Source: Kitagawia praeruptora
Lineage: Eukaryota > Streptophyta > Magnoliopsida > Apiales > Apiaceae
Direction: 5' to 3'
Assembly: GCA_037693485.1 (NCBI GenBank)
Contig: CM075346.1
Coordinates: 127,522,001-127,586,000, forward strand
DNA: 64,000 bases
The notes below the pieces were generated by a model. The model was given only the letters and a program-made list of their open reading frames with translations. It made no database searches and was not told the origin of the DNA. Of this stretch, positions 11,133 to 24,827 are shown piece after piece. Within the stretch, counting starts at the first letter, position 1. Each line of letters starts with the position of its first letter. The position numbers were made by a program, and so were the translations under genes.

Positions 11133-13044
11133 CAAACAAAAAAAAACCAACCATGATTTTTAAATTTTTCTAAAGATTCATTTAAATGTTCGATTAGCTC
11201 TACTTAACAACTATGTACAAGACAATGTATACGAGATATATAGCTAAATTAAAGTTACACTAAACTACACAATATTAATAACTAAAAGAAAAGTTTATAA
11301 AATTTTGAAGATATTCCGGGGACATTAAACTTTCTATATTAAAATTTGTTACATTGATTACGCCATTTACCTTTTATACATTTTACTTTTTCTTTTTTTA
11401 AGGATTTCGTCTTAATAGCATGTTTTATTGATTTTGATTTCCCAGATTGTCTCAGTCAACTATATTTTTACAATTCCATGATATAATTTTTACGAAATTT
11501 ACTTTGATTTTTTCTCCTTCAATAAAATTTTACTATTAAACGGTTAAACAATATTCTAATAGGCTGATTGAGCTAGCCTATTCGAGGCGTCTAATCTAAT
11601 TGTTTTTTTTGTTTTGTCATCCGCTTCTTTCACTATTGGAAAGATGGAAACTATGTACAATTCTGCTTCACCACATGCGGGGTGGATGTATTCTTATTAC
11701 ATCTCAACTATACAATTAATGAAACAAACTATTACGAATGAATACAATAAACTAAATCTTAATCAAGTAATATTCGGCATAGTACATTCACAAACATATA
11801 AATGCTACATATAGTTTCTAACCGTGAATGTATACCTTTTCACTGCTTGATTTCAGAGATTATGATGGAAGGTTTAGTCAAGAGGTGGAAGACGCAACTC
11901 TATACTTGGAGGATACTATAGACAATGAGGAAATTGATCAAGAACTTGTCAAAGACCTTTCAAAAGATAAGGGTCAGTACCATTTTGTGAAGTTAAAAAT
12001 ATGTATGATGTGTGGCCTTCACAATTCAGAACTTGGAAAGCATATATAAGAGTAAACAATTAAATCAAATGAAAGAAGATCACAAACTGATTATTAAGAA
12101 CTCACTCCTAGGACCAGATCACTTCAGTCTCACATTTAACTAATTAATTAAAAGTATTTTTCAAAGAATTAGTTCAAAATGTTTATTATCCATATTATAC
12201 ATTAATTAATAGAGGAGTATATTATATATGGCCAAAGTTCATATATATGAAAATTTGTCAGCTCGAGAACAGAATACAAATTATGAAGCTCCGGATCATG
12301 TTTTCATCAATGGTCCAGATTGAATAATTAAATCAATTGTATAATTTATTGAACTAATTTATTAGCATAAGCATGTTTCTTGATATATACCTAATTTGAA
12401 TTATTTTCCTAAACTTAAGAGGTCTTCCATTATTACCAAAAAGCACAACCATTTTCACCATTAACACAACCTACAAACCTCCCACCTGCGTTGGCATCCG
12501 TCCATGCTGTCCTTTCCACTGCCCATCTTCCACATAAACACATTTTAGCCATGAATTAGGGTTTATATTTGAGGATTTTGTGGTTACAAATAGATCTGAT
12601 GGGGTTCTTGGGAGTATATATATACAATTTATAGACGTTCAAACGTATCTGGATAGCAAGACGATCACCATAACGAAGCTAACCCGGAGCCCCTTCGTTA
12701 TATAAATAAATAATTAGCCAAGCTTCTGGCTAAAATAATAGTATAGCCATCTCCGTTCAATATAATTATTCTTCAGTCACATATTTATATCTTAATTATG
12801 ATTATTCATTTTTTGTAGTACATGAATTGAGATTAAATTGTTGCTTCTCTATCAACATGAGTGAGAGAAAGCTCCAGATCGATAATCTGTACATCCACGG
12901 AATCTGGGATGGTAACATAGTGAATGGCAAAGTAGTTCATATAAAGAATACAAAGAACGAAATTAAACAGGAAATGGAAACTGCGAAGGATGTAAGTAAT
13001 CTTGAGTTGTCATATATTTATATATGATGGTAACACCTTCTCCT

Positions 13045-13082
<38 letters not shown>

Positions 13083-13165
13083 AAACGTAATGCATATTTC
13101 ATAACAATATATTTTTGCAGCTTCTAAAATAGCTTGCCATGGACTAGCCTAACATTAGATCCAAA
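11133..13165. other. Decayed DNA with exon-like segments
   Basis: No intact gene. An exon-like stretch follows a good acceptor (TTGATTTCAG, about 11855) and encodes an acidic segment around GRFSQEVEDATLYLEDTI on the plus strand. Another short ORF starts at 12857 (MSERKLQIDNLYIHGIW) and runs to a donor-like GTAAGT near 12990; joining it to the acceptor near 13120 gives an early stop. These could be relics of the same transposon-derived gene as 9437-10238. Confidence 0.35.
13048..13079. repeat. TA microsatellite
   Basis: A perfect alternating AT run of about 32 bp in the putative intron before 13120. Confidence 0.85.
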
Positions 13166-13594
13166 ATGGATACACATTGGAAATGCACCGACCCTACTAG
13201 GAGTCCAGAAAGTTTGTGGTTGCATGAAATTTGCAAACACTCAAGCAACCACGGATCCATGGATTACGCTTACTGGATTAGAGCTATACAAGTAGCTACT
13301 CAATTTTTCTATGATGATGGTCGATGTAAATTGATGGATGTGATGAAGGAGGAGGGGTACACATCTGGAAAGTTCATTTGCGAGAATTTCCAAGCTGATA
13401 TTAGCAGAAGAATTGGCAAAAGCATATCAACAAAATATAATAAAAAACTTGATGGCAAGATATATTTGGTTGAAATTGGAATTTTGTTTGATGACTCTTA
13501 TAACATGGTGAATTATCCTGAAACAGAACCTAAATTTCGCGAATTCGTAATGGAACGATTTGAGCCCGAGTTAATAAACACATTATACAATTAA
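13166..13594 (+). CDS. Unidentified 142-aa ORF
   Basis: The longest plus-strand ORF in the 9-20 kb region. I do not recognise the protein. It is soluble-looking, rich in charged and aromatic residues (SLWLHEICKHSSNHGSMDYA, MERFEPELINTLYN), and has no signal peptide, membrane segment or repeat. An in-frame TAG lies about seven codons upstream, so the first Met is the likely start if it is translated alone. A splice acceptor (TTTTTGCAG) near 13120 suggests it could be a terminal exon. It may be a host gene fragment, a transposon-captured exon, or part of the decayed gene to its left. Confidence 0.35.
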   Translation: MDTHWKCTDPTRSPESLWLHEICKHSSNHGSMDYAYWIRAIQVATQFFYDDGRCKLMDVMKEEGYTSGKFICENFQADISRRIGKSISTKYNKKLDGKIYLVEIGILFDDSYNMVNYPETEPKFREFVMERFEPELINTLYN

Positions 13595-16131
13595 ATCGTA
13601 ATTTTTCTATTATAGCCTAAAGTACAGTACTTCTGGTTACTGTTTACTGAACTCTAAGTATGAAAAATGTTTATGGTTTGACATTTTATTCTACAGGATA
13701 GCTTCATAATCAGAATCCAGAAGCTTTTCAAGACTATCATGTTGTAGACTGGTTAGTGTATCACTATCTCTTGTATGTTTATTGTGTGTGTGTGACTTTA
13801 AATTGTTCACTATCTCATGTGTGTTTATTACAACTGATCTTGCTACATTATGACATCACAGAGAAATTCATTAATCATCCGTACCACTATACCAACATAA
13901 ATTATCAGTCATCCGCACCACTATACCAACATAAATTAGAATCTTACCCTTCCTATTCACTTACAAACATAGTTAGTTAAATTGTGGTTTTTAATTTTCT
14001 TTGTATTTACTTCATTATGTTACTGGTCTCTGTATCATGACGGCATAGAGATTACCCTACAACATGCATTAGAATTTTACCTATTCATTTCAAAATAACA
14101 AGTTTTCTAATATATGCCCAAAACAATCCTATACTGGTAGATTACGTACATACATTAGAATCTTACTATGCTTATTCACTTGTGACAAACAAGAATCGCC
14201 AAGTTTTCTGGCGTAAGAATCATATGCCAATTAGCTTGTGATATTCCGCAATAAGATCACTGTAAAAAAGGTAAAAAAAACAAACCTTGTATAATTGAAA
14301 CCGTTTAAAAGTATTGTTTCTGAGTTTCTATAGCATCCTCCATCATTAACATCTTATAGCCTAAGACAGAAGATAAATAGATAATATTAGCTATCATGGC
14401 TTCTTGTGAAAACGGATTCAGACCAATGTAACACTGTTATTAGGTTATAGTTTTACTTCCGGTTGACAATGGAGCAGGTGAATTACCTCAGCCAGAACTG
14501 GCTAAAGCTAGCTAGGCGAGTCAATAATAATATTATAAAAAGATAACAATACCAATGTATTATTCTGATTTCTGACTGATATAAAACTATACTTGTAATA
14601 CTAATAAACAATAGCAATAATACGTTACTTCAGTCTACAGAACCCAGAGCAGTCAAAAAGAAGCCTTGCAAATTGCAATAACTTTCAAAATTCACCATCA
14701 AAACTACCATAGCTTACATTACATGATCTTGGTGAGCGTGAGATAATATTATCATAAATAATTTAACATTTTTCTCGAGCATTCTTAGTTGCACATTTGC
14801 ACTAGCAACATTCCGATTCCGATTCACAGTTCACAAATGAAATATCCATATCTTATCTCGTGCTACTGATCTCCAGCTTCTTTTATATAATATTATACTG
14901 GGCAAACAATTGTTCATTTTCATGTCAGTCTTCAACTAATTATTCCACAATTCTCTGATTATCATTCACTTTCTGTGTACTGATTTAATATAGAAGTAAC
15001 ATCAACATGACAGCTTAAGGTCATTTTTGTCCACCTTTTGCCCAACTCCATACCACTTTTTTCTTCCTCACTACACATCTTAGCTAAGTAGCAAGGTTGT
15101 ACAAATCGGATATTAGTTGTACTCGATTTTCTCATTAACATCCGAGGACTTATCCAAATTCCCAAGTACTGGTCTGAACTCAATTAAACTCGGTTCTGTT
15201 AATCCCCAATTTCGATGTTGAAATATTCTTACAACACTATTCAGTAGTAGTTTTTTTATTATAACAGAAGACTAATGTGCCTCTTTATATTTTATTTAAT
15301 TTGTTCCTAGATATTGAAGACTAACTAGAAGCATTGTTTGGGTAGACATGAAATGATGGTTGAGAGTTGAATTTAAACACAGTATGTGTTTCCTAAAATT
15401 AAAATAATAAAAAATTTAATTTAGAAACACAATATCTAAAGTCCTCTACCGATTAAAATGTGGAAATTATGAGGTCCTTGATACAAATAAACATAGCATT
15501 TGACATAATAGCTGAATAGAGAATCTATAATTATTAGATAAGCTTAATTTTATAAATGTTGGCTGCAGGTGATGACATCCAGGCCTTCAGAAAAAAATTA
15601 GTGCTCTAATGATGCTGATGCAAACACCATGCAAAGTTCACCAGGTAGATCACAACAGGAGAACTCAAAAGAGGATGTGCGCATGACTAATTAGATTGGT
15701 GATTCTAAGTACATTTTCGCAATCAGATGACTAACATTTGATGGTGTCTATTATAATATTTTCACATTTAGATGATTGAATTTAAAATCTGGCAGCTAGA
15801 CGAGCCTAGTTTATTTTTATTTTGAAGCAATTATGGAGCTTCCGTATATTGGGATAGTTTAGCATATACATACAAGCACGTGCTAAACATCTTTAATTCT
15901 GTAAGAAATTAATGGCATCAGTGCAAAGAACTTTAAAGTTTAAAGGATTATGCACACATGAAGCACATAATTTTTGGCATAAACATCTTCATTTCTCTAA
16001 GAATCAACTGCATCCGGTGTCAACTGGTAATGATAAGCATACCTTTGTAAGTAGACTTATTTTCTTTATTTACTCAAAAAGATTCCATCTTATTTTTAGC
16101 ACGGCATCCTAAACTCTGCATTGAATGATTA
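13595..16131. other. Intergenic DNA, no gene recognised
   Basis: Contains a 34-bp unit repeated almost twice (13875-13938, CATCCGTACCACTATACC). A short exon-like stretch after TGGCTGCAG at about 15568 reads, in one frame, NTMQSSPGRSQQENSKEDV before a stop. No continuous gene can be assembled. Confidence 0.4.
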
Positions 16132-16188
16132 AGTAAAGAATAATTAGATTTAGCAAAAAAAAAAAAAAAAAAAGTAAAGAATAATTAG
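16132..16188 (+). mobile_element. Micro poly(A) insertion with 16-bp TSD
   Basis: AGTAAAGAATAATTAG at 16132-16147 is repeated exactly at 16173-16188. Between them is ATTTAGCA followed by a run of A, 25 bp in all. Long exact duplication plus poly(A) indicates LINE-mediated insertion with almost no element body. Confidence 0.75.
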
Positions 16189-16719
16189 CAATATAAGTGA
16201 CTAATTGCGCAACACATAATTCAACTTAAGTTCCTTGATTTTATGAAACACATTATGCAAATTGAATTTAAATTTTTATCACAAATAATTTAAGCAGGTA
16301 CTCGTGTACAAATATGTAAAGTCAAATGATTTCATTACTAAAACATTCTAAAGTTAACATTTGATATCAATAAACAAACCTTCAAAAAAGTAAAATATTT
16401 ATGAATACTCAAGTTGTTATCATACTAATGCACTAATGTTAAATTAGCAAGTGAATCATACCTCTAAACTCCGACTTTCGCCTGTTTCCATTTGGTTTAT
16501 CTATCATATTTCTGGAATAGTGATTTCATGTTCTGTATAGTAACATTAGGGAGTAAGGTAAGCTTTAGAAACAATGCTCCTAAACTAAATACATAATGTT
16601 GTCAACATCCTCAAACAAATCTTACTTCTTTTATGCAGTGTTTTACTTTGTTCAGGAAAACTAAATCAACTTATGTTGTGCATGATTCTGAGATGAACTT
16701 CCTCCGCTTCCTGCCCCAA

Positions 16720-17480
16720 TTGAAGTCAAATATCTCCTTGAAAGCCCTAATCCATAATCAACTCGCCCAATTAGAAAAATATTAGAAAGAATCTATTTTA
16801 TGCGATTGTTATTGTCCAACATTATCAGCCAACTCCCCAATTTCCAACAGAGACTGTCTGTGATCCCCCTATTTCTTCTGAGCAGCAATAGAAGTATAAA
16901 ATAAATTGGCCATTAGTCTGTAATCAAACACCCAAATAAAAAGAGATAATAACTTTGTATTACATGAGAAATGACCATTAAAGATGAAGTTGCAACTAAA
17001 GATGCTTATCAGCTTACACCTGAGGACCTTAAAACTGTAATAAGAAGGCATATGCTATTTTCTTTATTTCCATACAGTACATTCGAGCAAAAGCTATAAC
17101 TTTTAATCATGCCCTCCTTAAGTTATTAAAACCACAATAACAAAAAAAGTAATCAACCATCTGCTGAAAAGACTGAAAAACTTTACATCAATGTACACTT
17201 TGCTTTTGCATTACTATATTGCTCAATTAGTCCAGAAGAAGAGAATTCTACTAACAATTTTTTAATATCGCGATATGGATTGCAATTATACAGAAAGAAA
17301 TACATTTCAAAATAAACATCAATGAACATAATCATCACATGAATCTTACCTTTTCTTTGATTTTCTTCACTGCAAAATTGCTTGGGAAACTTAATCTTTA
17401 CAAACGAAACCAAGTTCCAATAAAGATGGGCATCTTATATATGCCCTCAGAAGCCCTAATTATTCTGAGACGCAATTTTT
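16720..17480. repeat. Diverged direct repeat, copy 1
   Basis: Blocks such as CTTACCTTTTCTTTGATTTT (about 17346), AAGCCCTAATCCA (about 16742) and CAAACACCCA (about 16925) recur in the same order and orientation at 18240-18915. The copies are diverged with indels, about 1.4-1.5 kb apart. The minus strand has donor-like AAAAGGTAAG at the end of one conserved block, so these may be duplicated exon remnants. Confidence 0.55.
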
Positions 17481-18239
17481 AAACCATTCTTAGCAGAAAG
17501 AACCATCTGCAACATAACAAACATTAAAACCCACAACAAATTTCTCTAATTTGCATGAAAATAAAAGAGAAAAACACAACCTGTACAAATTAAACTCGTT
17601 GTATATCTGGATAACTGGACTTTTTAAAATTTTATTTTAGCATTTAAACACTAAATGAGTACGCATCAATTACTAAAATTGCTAAATATAAATGAAATTA
17701 AAAAAATTTGTGCATTGACATATTAATATTTTTTTTTATCAATTCCACAGTATAAATGAAAACTCATAAAAAATAAGTGAATAAACATGAATTTGTATGA
17801 AAATTCGTTTGACAATGTAAATGTCAAAACATGTTTCATTAAATATTTAAATGTTTAGATTTATCATGGAAAATAACACTACGATTGAATAGTAGAGAAA
17901 AGATAAATAAGATTATTAGAGTACAATCATCTATATTACGATGTCTCAATGGGTAAAGGGAAGGATACCATTGAAAGTAGAATTTTTTTTCCCTCTCACT
18001 CTAGGCAATTCCTTCTTATTTTCATCATAAATATTCGCAAACTCTCAACGGGAAGTAAAGAAGAATCTGTATACAAAAGTGACTAATTAAATAAATACAA
18101 GAAATGCAAAAGTAATAAATAGATTATTCCACCATGCAACTCAAATTCCTACAAAGTGCCACGATAAAATAAAACCATGGCTTCTCATTATGTTAGTTAT
18201 CCTATTATCTCCCAATAATTTTCCATATATTCTCAAAAG

Positions 18240-18915
18240 AAGGGGGTCTTCATGTAAAGTTGAATATCTCCTAAAAAGCCCTAATCCACAATCAGGTCGT
18301 CCTACCCTTTCAGAAAAATAGTGAAATTGTAGTCAAACACCCAGGTGGTAAGAGACATTAAGTTTGTAGTACACGACAAATGACACTAAGTAAGTAGTCA
18401 CTAAAAGATGCTACCAGAAGAACCTCAAAACTGTGGTAAGAAAGCACATGCTACTTTCTTTATTTCTATAAATCATTTATATAATTGAATCGAAAAAAAT
18501 GTTATATCCGGCATCAGTAAAAATCGTCCAACATTATATTCAGTTTAAAAATGCCCTTATTTTAGAAAGAAGCACAACCCATCAACCAAGAAAATAGGTC
18601 ATGAACCATTTCCTTAAAAGATTGAAACTTCACATCATTGTATACTTTGCTACATGATTTGCAATAGTGCATTGCGAGAATTCTATGGTATTTGTACAAA
18701 TTTGAACTTCCACAATACAGATGGCAATTAAGAAACAAAAAATTATTTTCAAAATAAACATTATTTAAAAATTGTCACAGGAACCTTACCTTTTCTTTGA
18801 TTTTCTTCCAGGGAAAGTTAATCCTCTTAGAAACAAAACCAAGTTGCAATAAAGATGGACATGTTATGTATGCCCTCACAAGCTGTGATTTACTCTGAAA
18901 CGCAGTTTTTAGAGC
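18240..18915. repeat. Diverged direct repeat, copy 2
   Basis: Counterpart of 16720-17480, sharing CTTACCTTTTCTTTGATTTT (about 18786), AAGCCCTAATCCA (about 18279) and TATGCCCTCA (about 18870) in the same order. No gene could be assigned. Confidence 0.55.
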
Positions 18916-20017
18916 AAAAAGAAGCATCTGTGACATAAACAAACATAAAAAGTTGAGTAAAGTAATAAAGAGATACTTGCATGATGCAACTCAAAGAAAA
19001 AATATAAATAGGAATGAAAAGATAAAATCGATGCGCATTGGAGGTAAGAATCATATGTATCATGATGTGTTGCGAATATAAGGGATACAATTGGAAAGTA
19101 TACTAATTTAATTCCTTGTTAATTTCATCATGGCAATTCCCAAACTCTGCACTGATCAAGCGTAGAGAAGAATGAGCAACCATGAGGTGACTAAATAGCA
19201 AAACTTAATAAAGAAAATCAAGGAATAATAAATAATGAATTAAGATTAATGCATCGGTAAACAACAAGATTAGTACATCTATGCAATCACTTTGATCAAT
19301 ATGACCATTTTCACATTAGTGTTGCTCAAAATAATTTCCACTTCTCAAATGTGTAGACTGTAAGCAAAAAGCGTGAATAGTTCTTTTTGCTTGTAAATAG
19401 AAAGGTAGGTCTTACTCGAGCTTATGGAACCATTTATTTGGCAAAATGGAGTGCTTTTCTTCGGAAATTTCTAAAATACAAGGAAAAATGAAAAATCAAT
19501 TTAGTGGAAGTTTAAAACTTCCATTTTGTTTTACACCAAACTAACAGCTACTAAAAAGTGTTACAATCATTCTTGTTATTGTTTTTTGGTATTTCTTTTA
19601 TCATATATATTGTTCGACATAATTGCACACTAATCTTTCCATAGTCTACAAACGAGAGATAGATCATGTTCTAGAACTCTGGATGTTCAATGGCTTACAA
19701 TTCATTAATCTAGAACTCTGGGTGTTCTTTTATTATTTTATCTATCGATGAGTTTTCACAAGTACTTCTTTCTGCCAACATAGGGTAGATTTAAGGATTT
19801 TGATTAGTACATTTATGAATCTTGAATATTTTAAAGCATACCAATAGATAATCTATGCCTAAGAGCATTCTAAATTCATTGCTAATAACAATATACTTTT
19901 TATTTTTTTTTAAATAACTTTTACAAGTGTGAATCTGGTGAAGAGGCGAATGACAAACAAGATGCTCAAGTAGATGTTTGTGATGTAATTCCTTCAGGAA
20001 TCATAGATTATGTAAAA

Positions 20018-20696
<679 letters not shown>

Positions 20697-21119
20697 TATA
20701 TCAATAATAGCTAACAAGGGGTTTGGTAAAAAAAAATTGGCGAGACAATTTATTCAATAGAAAATTACCATTTTGTCCTTGAAAAATGGTTTTTCTCCTT
20801 GAATGCTTATGTTCACCCTTGTCTGTGTCTGTGTCCTCCGTAACTGATGTCTCTAATTGTCTAATTTTTTTCTACATGTTTTTTTATCTTTTCTCTACTG
20901 AATATAATGTCCTATATAACTGCTATATCTAATAATAATAAACTCTAACTAGTTAATAATAAAATAAAAGAGTTTCCTTAATAGAACAGGCAGGATCGCT
21001 ATATAGAAAATTTGAGATGTCTGATTCTGGCAACATTATGGGTAGTTAGGAACACCAATAACATATGTGACCATACTTGAATTAAAGGTCTTCTTGTAAG
21101 CTTTCCAACGACTTATAAA
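20697..21119. other. Non-coding DNA left of the broken gag
   Basis: AT-rich with no coding signal. The junction with gag at about 21120-21135 contains TCAACTGAGC twice within 14 bp, like filler DNA at a repaired break. Confidence 0.4.
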
Positions 21120-21962
21120 TCACCTCAACTGAGCCTTCAACTGAGCTGTAATAGCTGAAGCTGCATCCAATTTAAAAATACCTGCTACCTTGCCTTGAGA
21201 TAGTCTCTGGGTTGGATTCTGATATTCATTGGCAACCATCGTCTCAATAAGATCATAAGCTTCATCATAGCTCTTAACCCATAGAGCTCCACCTGATGCT
21301 GTATCTAGCATAGGTCTAGATTGTGCTCCGAACCCATTGTAGAAACTATTAATCACCATCCAATCTGGCATACCATGATGGGGACACTTCCGAAGCATCT
21401 CCTTGTAACGTTCCCAAGCCTCACACAAAGATTCTCCAGATTGCTGAGCAAATTGAGTTAGAGCGTTCCTTATTGCTGCAGTTTTTGCCATAGGGAAGAA
21501 TTTCGTAAGAAACTTCTGAGCAAGATCCTCCCATGTAGTAATGGAACCAGCTGGTAGAGAGTGTAACCATCCCTTAGCTTTATCCCTCAAAGAGAATGGG
21601 AAAAGTCTCAACTTGATATCATCATCCGACACACCATTGAACTTAAAAGTATCACAGATCTCGATAAAGTCCTGAATATGCATGTTAGGGTCCTCCGTAG
21701 GAGCACCCCCAAACTGAACCAAATTCTGTACCAACTGAATAGTGCCCGAATTGATTTCGAAGTTATTAGCTGTAATGGCCGGCCTGATAATACTAGACTA
21801 GATGTCATTGATCTTCGGCTGAGAATAGTCCTTCAAAGCCTTAGCTGCTGCTACATCACCCATCTCAACTGTAGTTGTAGATTCCTCTTCCTTATTCTCT
21901 TTATTCTCTACAAGATCGTCTTCCGCTAGTTCTTCCTTACGAGCTTGCAAACGTGTTCGCAT
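21120..21962 (-). pseudogene. Gypsy gag fragment (left copy)
   Basis: Encodes the retrotransposon capsid region: GGAPTEDPNMHIQDFIEICD, LRDKAKGWLHSLP, TTWEDLAQKFLTKFFP and GESLCEAWERYKEMLRKCP, typical of plant Gypsy Gag. The reading frame runs from an ATG at 21962, is stopped once by TAG near 21798 (CAG in the right copy), resumes, and ends just after AQLKA where homology to the right copy also ends. It follows its own primer site and LTR, so it is the 5' end of an element whose remainder has been lost. Confidence 0.8.
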
Positions 21963-22078
21963 ACAAACTCAAGTACCTGAATCACCACGAAACAAACAAA
22001 CTAAATAAGAAATCCGAGTCAGCGAACACTAACGACCACTATTGACAAGCACATAAACTAAAAATAAAACACCGATGA

Positions 22079-22096
22079 TCCCCGACAGCGGTGCCA
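22079..22096 (-). other. Primer-binding site, tRNA-Asp (left)
   Basis: The minus strand reads TGGCACCGCTGTCGGGGA, near-complementary to the 3' end of plant tRNA-Asp(GUC). It lies six bases inside the LTR end, the normal place for initiating minus-strand DNA synthesis in Gypsy elements. Confidence 0.75.
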
Positions 22097-22102
22097 AAAA
22101 CT

Positions 22103-23597
22103 TGTTAACACAAAATCATGCAAGTGTACGTGGTCACAAGTAATACAGATATAAATCAAGTTCGTTCCACAGAGATCTGGTTTAGGTTTCAATTCAGTAG
22201 ATGTACCTATGCAACAATGTATGGTTTTAATTCACTGCTAAGACAAATAACAATTTGAGAGTTGATTATCTAAATTAAACTAAAATGCAAATTATAAATC
22301 TAAGAATTAATTGACTAAGAGAATTAAATCAAATTACTTATATGAGAATAAATATTGGATCCTAAATTCATTAAATACTTCACTTAGAGTTGATGCCTTT
22401 AATCAATGCACGTGATATTTTTGATATCTGATCAGACAACATGAAACAAGTAAACGCTACTTCTCAGTATACGAATACCAAATTAAACATACATCCATAA
22501 AAGAGATAGAAGATGAATAGACACCAATCATGCTTAGACCCTATATCTCTATAAGATTTGAAAACATAAAGGTTGAAGAACAAGTTGTCTATTAAGATCA
22601 CATAAGGCAGCATAATATCTCTATTTACACTATAAATCACGATGTTAAAACATCAACATATCCTATGCTAGCATGGCAAGTTCAAAATCTCAAGATCCAC
22701 TCTCGTTTCGCAAGAGATTAACAAATTAGATGTTAGCTACACATCTAAATACATGAAACACAACCATACAAGGATATCAAGAATTCACCACACGTAATCT
22801 TTAAAGCAATCAAACTACTAAGCTACATAAATAAATCCGTTAGAATCCCATGACAACGATTAACTCATAATTGAACCGTTCATCGTCATGGGATTTGATG
22901 AAAACATGATAATAAACAAGATATGAAATAAAGAAGCAATAATATTGTTAAAACGAAGAGTTGAGAAAACAAATCTATAATCCAAGATAGGCAAAAGATG
23001 AAGTAGATCTAGATCCGTGCTTGTCACGAGCGTTGAATCCTTCTCCACTTTTCTCCATTGTAATTCTATGTTACAATAATAAAAACTGATATGAATTACA
23101 ATGCTAAGATGTGTTTAAATAGGCTCTAGATTTCTTGCCCAGCAAGAAATTACATTCTATTACAATTAAAATTAAATTAAAGTACCAAAACCTGCCCAAA
23201 ATACAATTAGAACTTGAAAAGGACAAAACAGTAATTTCCCTGCTCCTATCAGTCTGCTTGTCACGCTGCCTGCACCCACCATGCGCAGCCTGCGCGTGGA
23301 AGACCTATCCAATTTTGTAGAAAATCTCCCAAGCTTCGCGTGGACAGTAAGATCGCTGAAAATGGACTTCTAGAACCCTAGATATGGCTAAAACAGTGTA
23401 GACTGCGCAACCTTCCCGGAAATCCGAATTTTAATCAATTTAACCTCCAAAAATGACAGAAGCATCAACCATAATCGAAATTCTTGTAACCCTGCACAAC
23501 TACACAAAACACATCAAAAGTACAACAAACTTGAGTCCAAGACAATCAATTTAAGCCGAATTGAAGCGATCCAAGTGGATATAAAATCCACTTATCA
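22103..23597 (-). repeat. Gypsy LTR (shared, left)
   Basis: A 1495-bp LTR; on the element strand it starts TGATAAGTGG and ends TGTTAACA. It aligns along its whole length with 34993-36488, with only a few differences per 60 bp. On its right is a polypurine tract, so it is the 3' LTR of the 23.6-36.5 kb element. On its left is a primer site, so it is also the 5' LTR of the truncated copy at 21120. Confidence 0.85.
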
Positions 23598-23610
23598 CAC
23601 CCCCAAACTT
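23598..23610 (-). other. Polypurine tract
   Basis: The minus strand reads AAGTTTGGGGGTG directly before the LTR start TGATAAGTGG. This is the plus-strand priming site expected next to a 3' LTR. Confidence 0.75.
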
Positions 23611-24827
23611 AAACCGATGCTTGTCCTCAAGCATAAACAACTAACTAACTAGTACCACTTCCGTAGGTGATCACGGTTGCATTTGGCATATGCAACAAGC
23701 CCTTTAAACCCCTGGGCAGACCTAGTGGACGAATAACGTCTCGTGAGGGCCTATAGCGAATGTACCCACAAAATCCATCTAACTAAACAATGCAATGCAT
23801 GAATGCAACTAAAATGAAAATGCAAAGATCCCCTTTAAACTAACCAAAACCAACTAGCAAGCAAATATCTCAAAGAATGCAATTAACTCCAAATAGAGCT
23901 CGACTAAGTCCCCGTATACTAACAATACATGAACAGAAACGTGCGTGTGTGTGCGATGCTCATCAGAAATACTCCCAAAACTAGATCAAAATCATACCTA
24001 TTCTTCGCCAAGACAATCACAGGTTTATAAATAGAATAGATTGTAAACACTTCATAACCTATAAACACCTCCATCCTCATTCAAGTTAGCCAGGAATTCA
24101 TGCTTTATTACTACACTACAACACATAATACCATATACAATACACATGCTTATTTAACCATGCAATGAATGAGACCCCAAAAGGCCTATACAATAATACC
24201 CATGTAGCGAGTGTTAGGTCAGCAATCCCAAAGCACAAGGGCTTTAGGTTACTAGGACTAAGTCCCCTCAGACTTAATTACTCGAGTATTAAAGAGCTCA
24301 CTCGTGGTTAATTTTGCATTTAACAATTGGACCTTGACTCTTTTTTTTTTCTTTCTGATTTTTTTTTCATGCAATCTGGAATGAGAATTCTCAATTCCAA
24401 CCCTAGACTACTCATATGAATATGAGCCGGCTACTAGCCATTTAACACCTAGCCATTATTTGACAAATAATTACAACTAGCATGAAATCCCTGGTTTTCC
24501 CCAAACTTAGACTTTAGTGCTCCTACGCCATCAAGGGAATAACGAAAATTCTAAATATAATCAAGTGATTAAATCTCAAAACATCCAAACAAGCATGACC
24601 CTAACCTAGCCCAAAAGCACCCAATGAGACTGTGTAAAAGTTTTTTTCCCGTAACATGCAAGTCAATTTCGTAGGAACTATAAATCAACCATCTACTCAT
24701 CATTACCACACTCAATTAGACACTTACCTACCAATCAGAATCAACTCATCCTAAGGGATCATGAAAAATGCATGCAATGAAAATGCAACTAAAATAAACT
24801 CACATGGTATACGAAAAAAAAAATGTC
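23611..24827. other. Non-coding internal region of the Gypsy element
   Basis: About 1.2 kb between the extra ORF and the polypurine tract with no coding signal in any frame. The minus strand near 23630 reads GAGGACAAGCATCGG, a motif commonly seen upstream of the polypurine tract in plant Gypsy elements. Confidence 0.5.

Larger units (their letters stand above)
16189..20017. other. Decayed DNA containing an old duplication
   Basis: No intact gene. Two diverged copies of a ~0.7-kb segment lie here (listed separately). Just before the TATC tract, at about 19934-20016, an exon-like stretch reads CESGEEANDKQDAQVDVCD on the plus strand after an AG; its origin is unknown. Confidence 0.45.

Noticed and set aside
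14962..15183. 73-codon minus-strand ORF
   Set aside because: No homology, splice or composition support; length is within chance expectation for this window.
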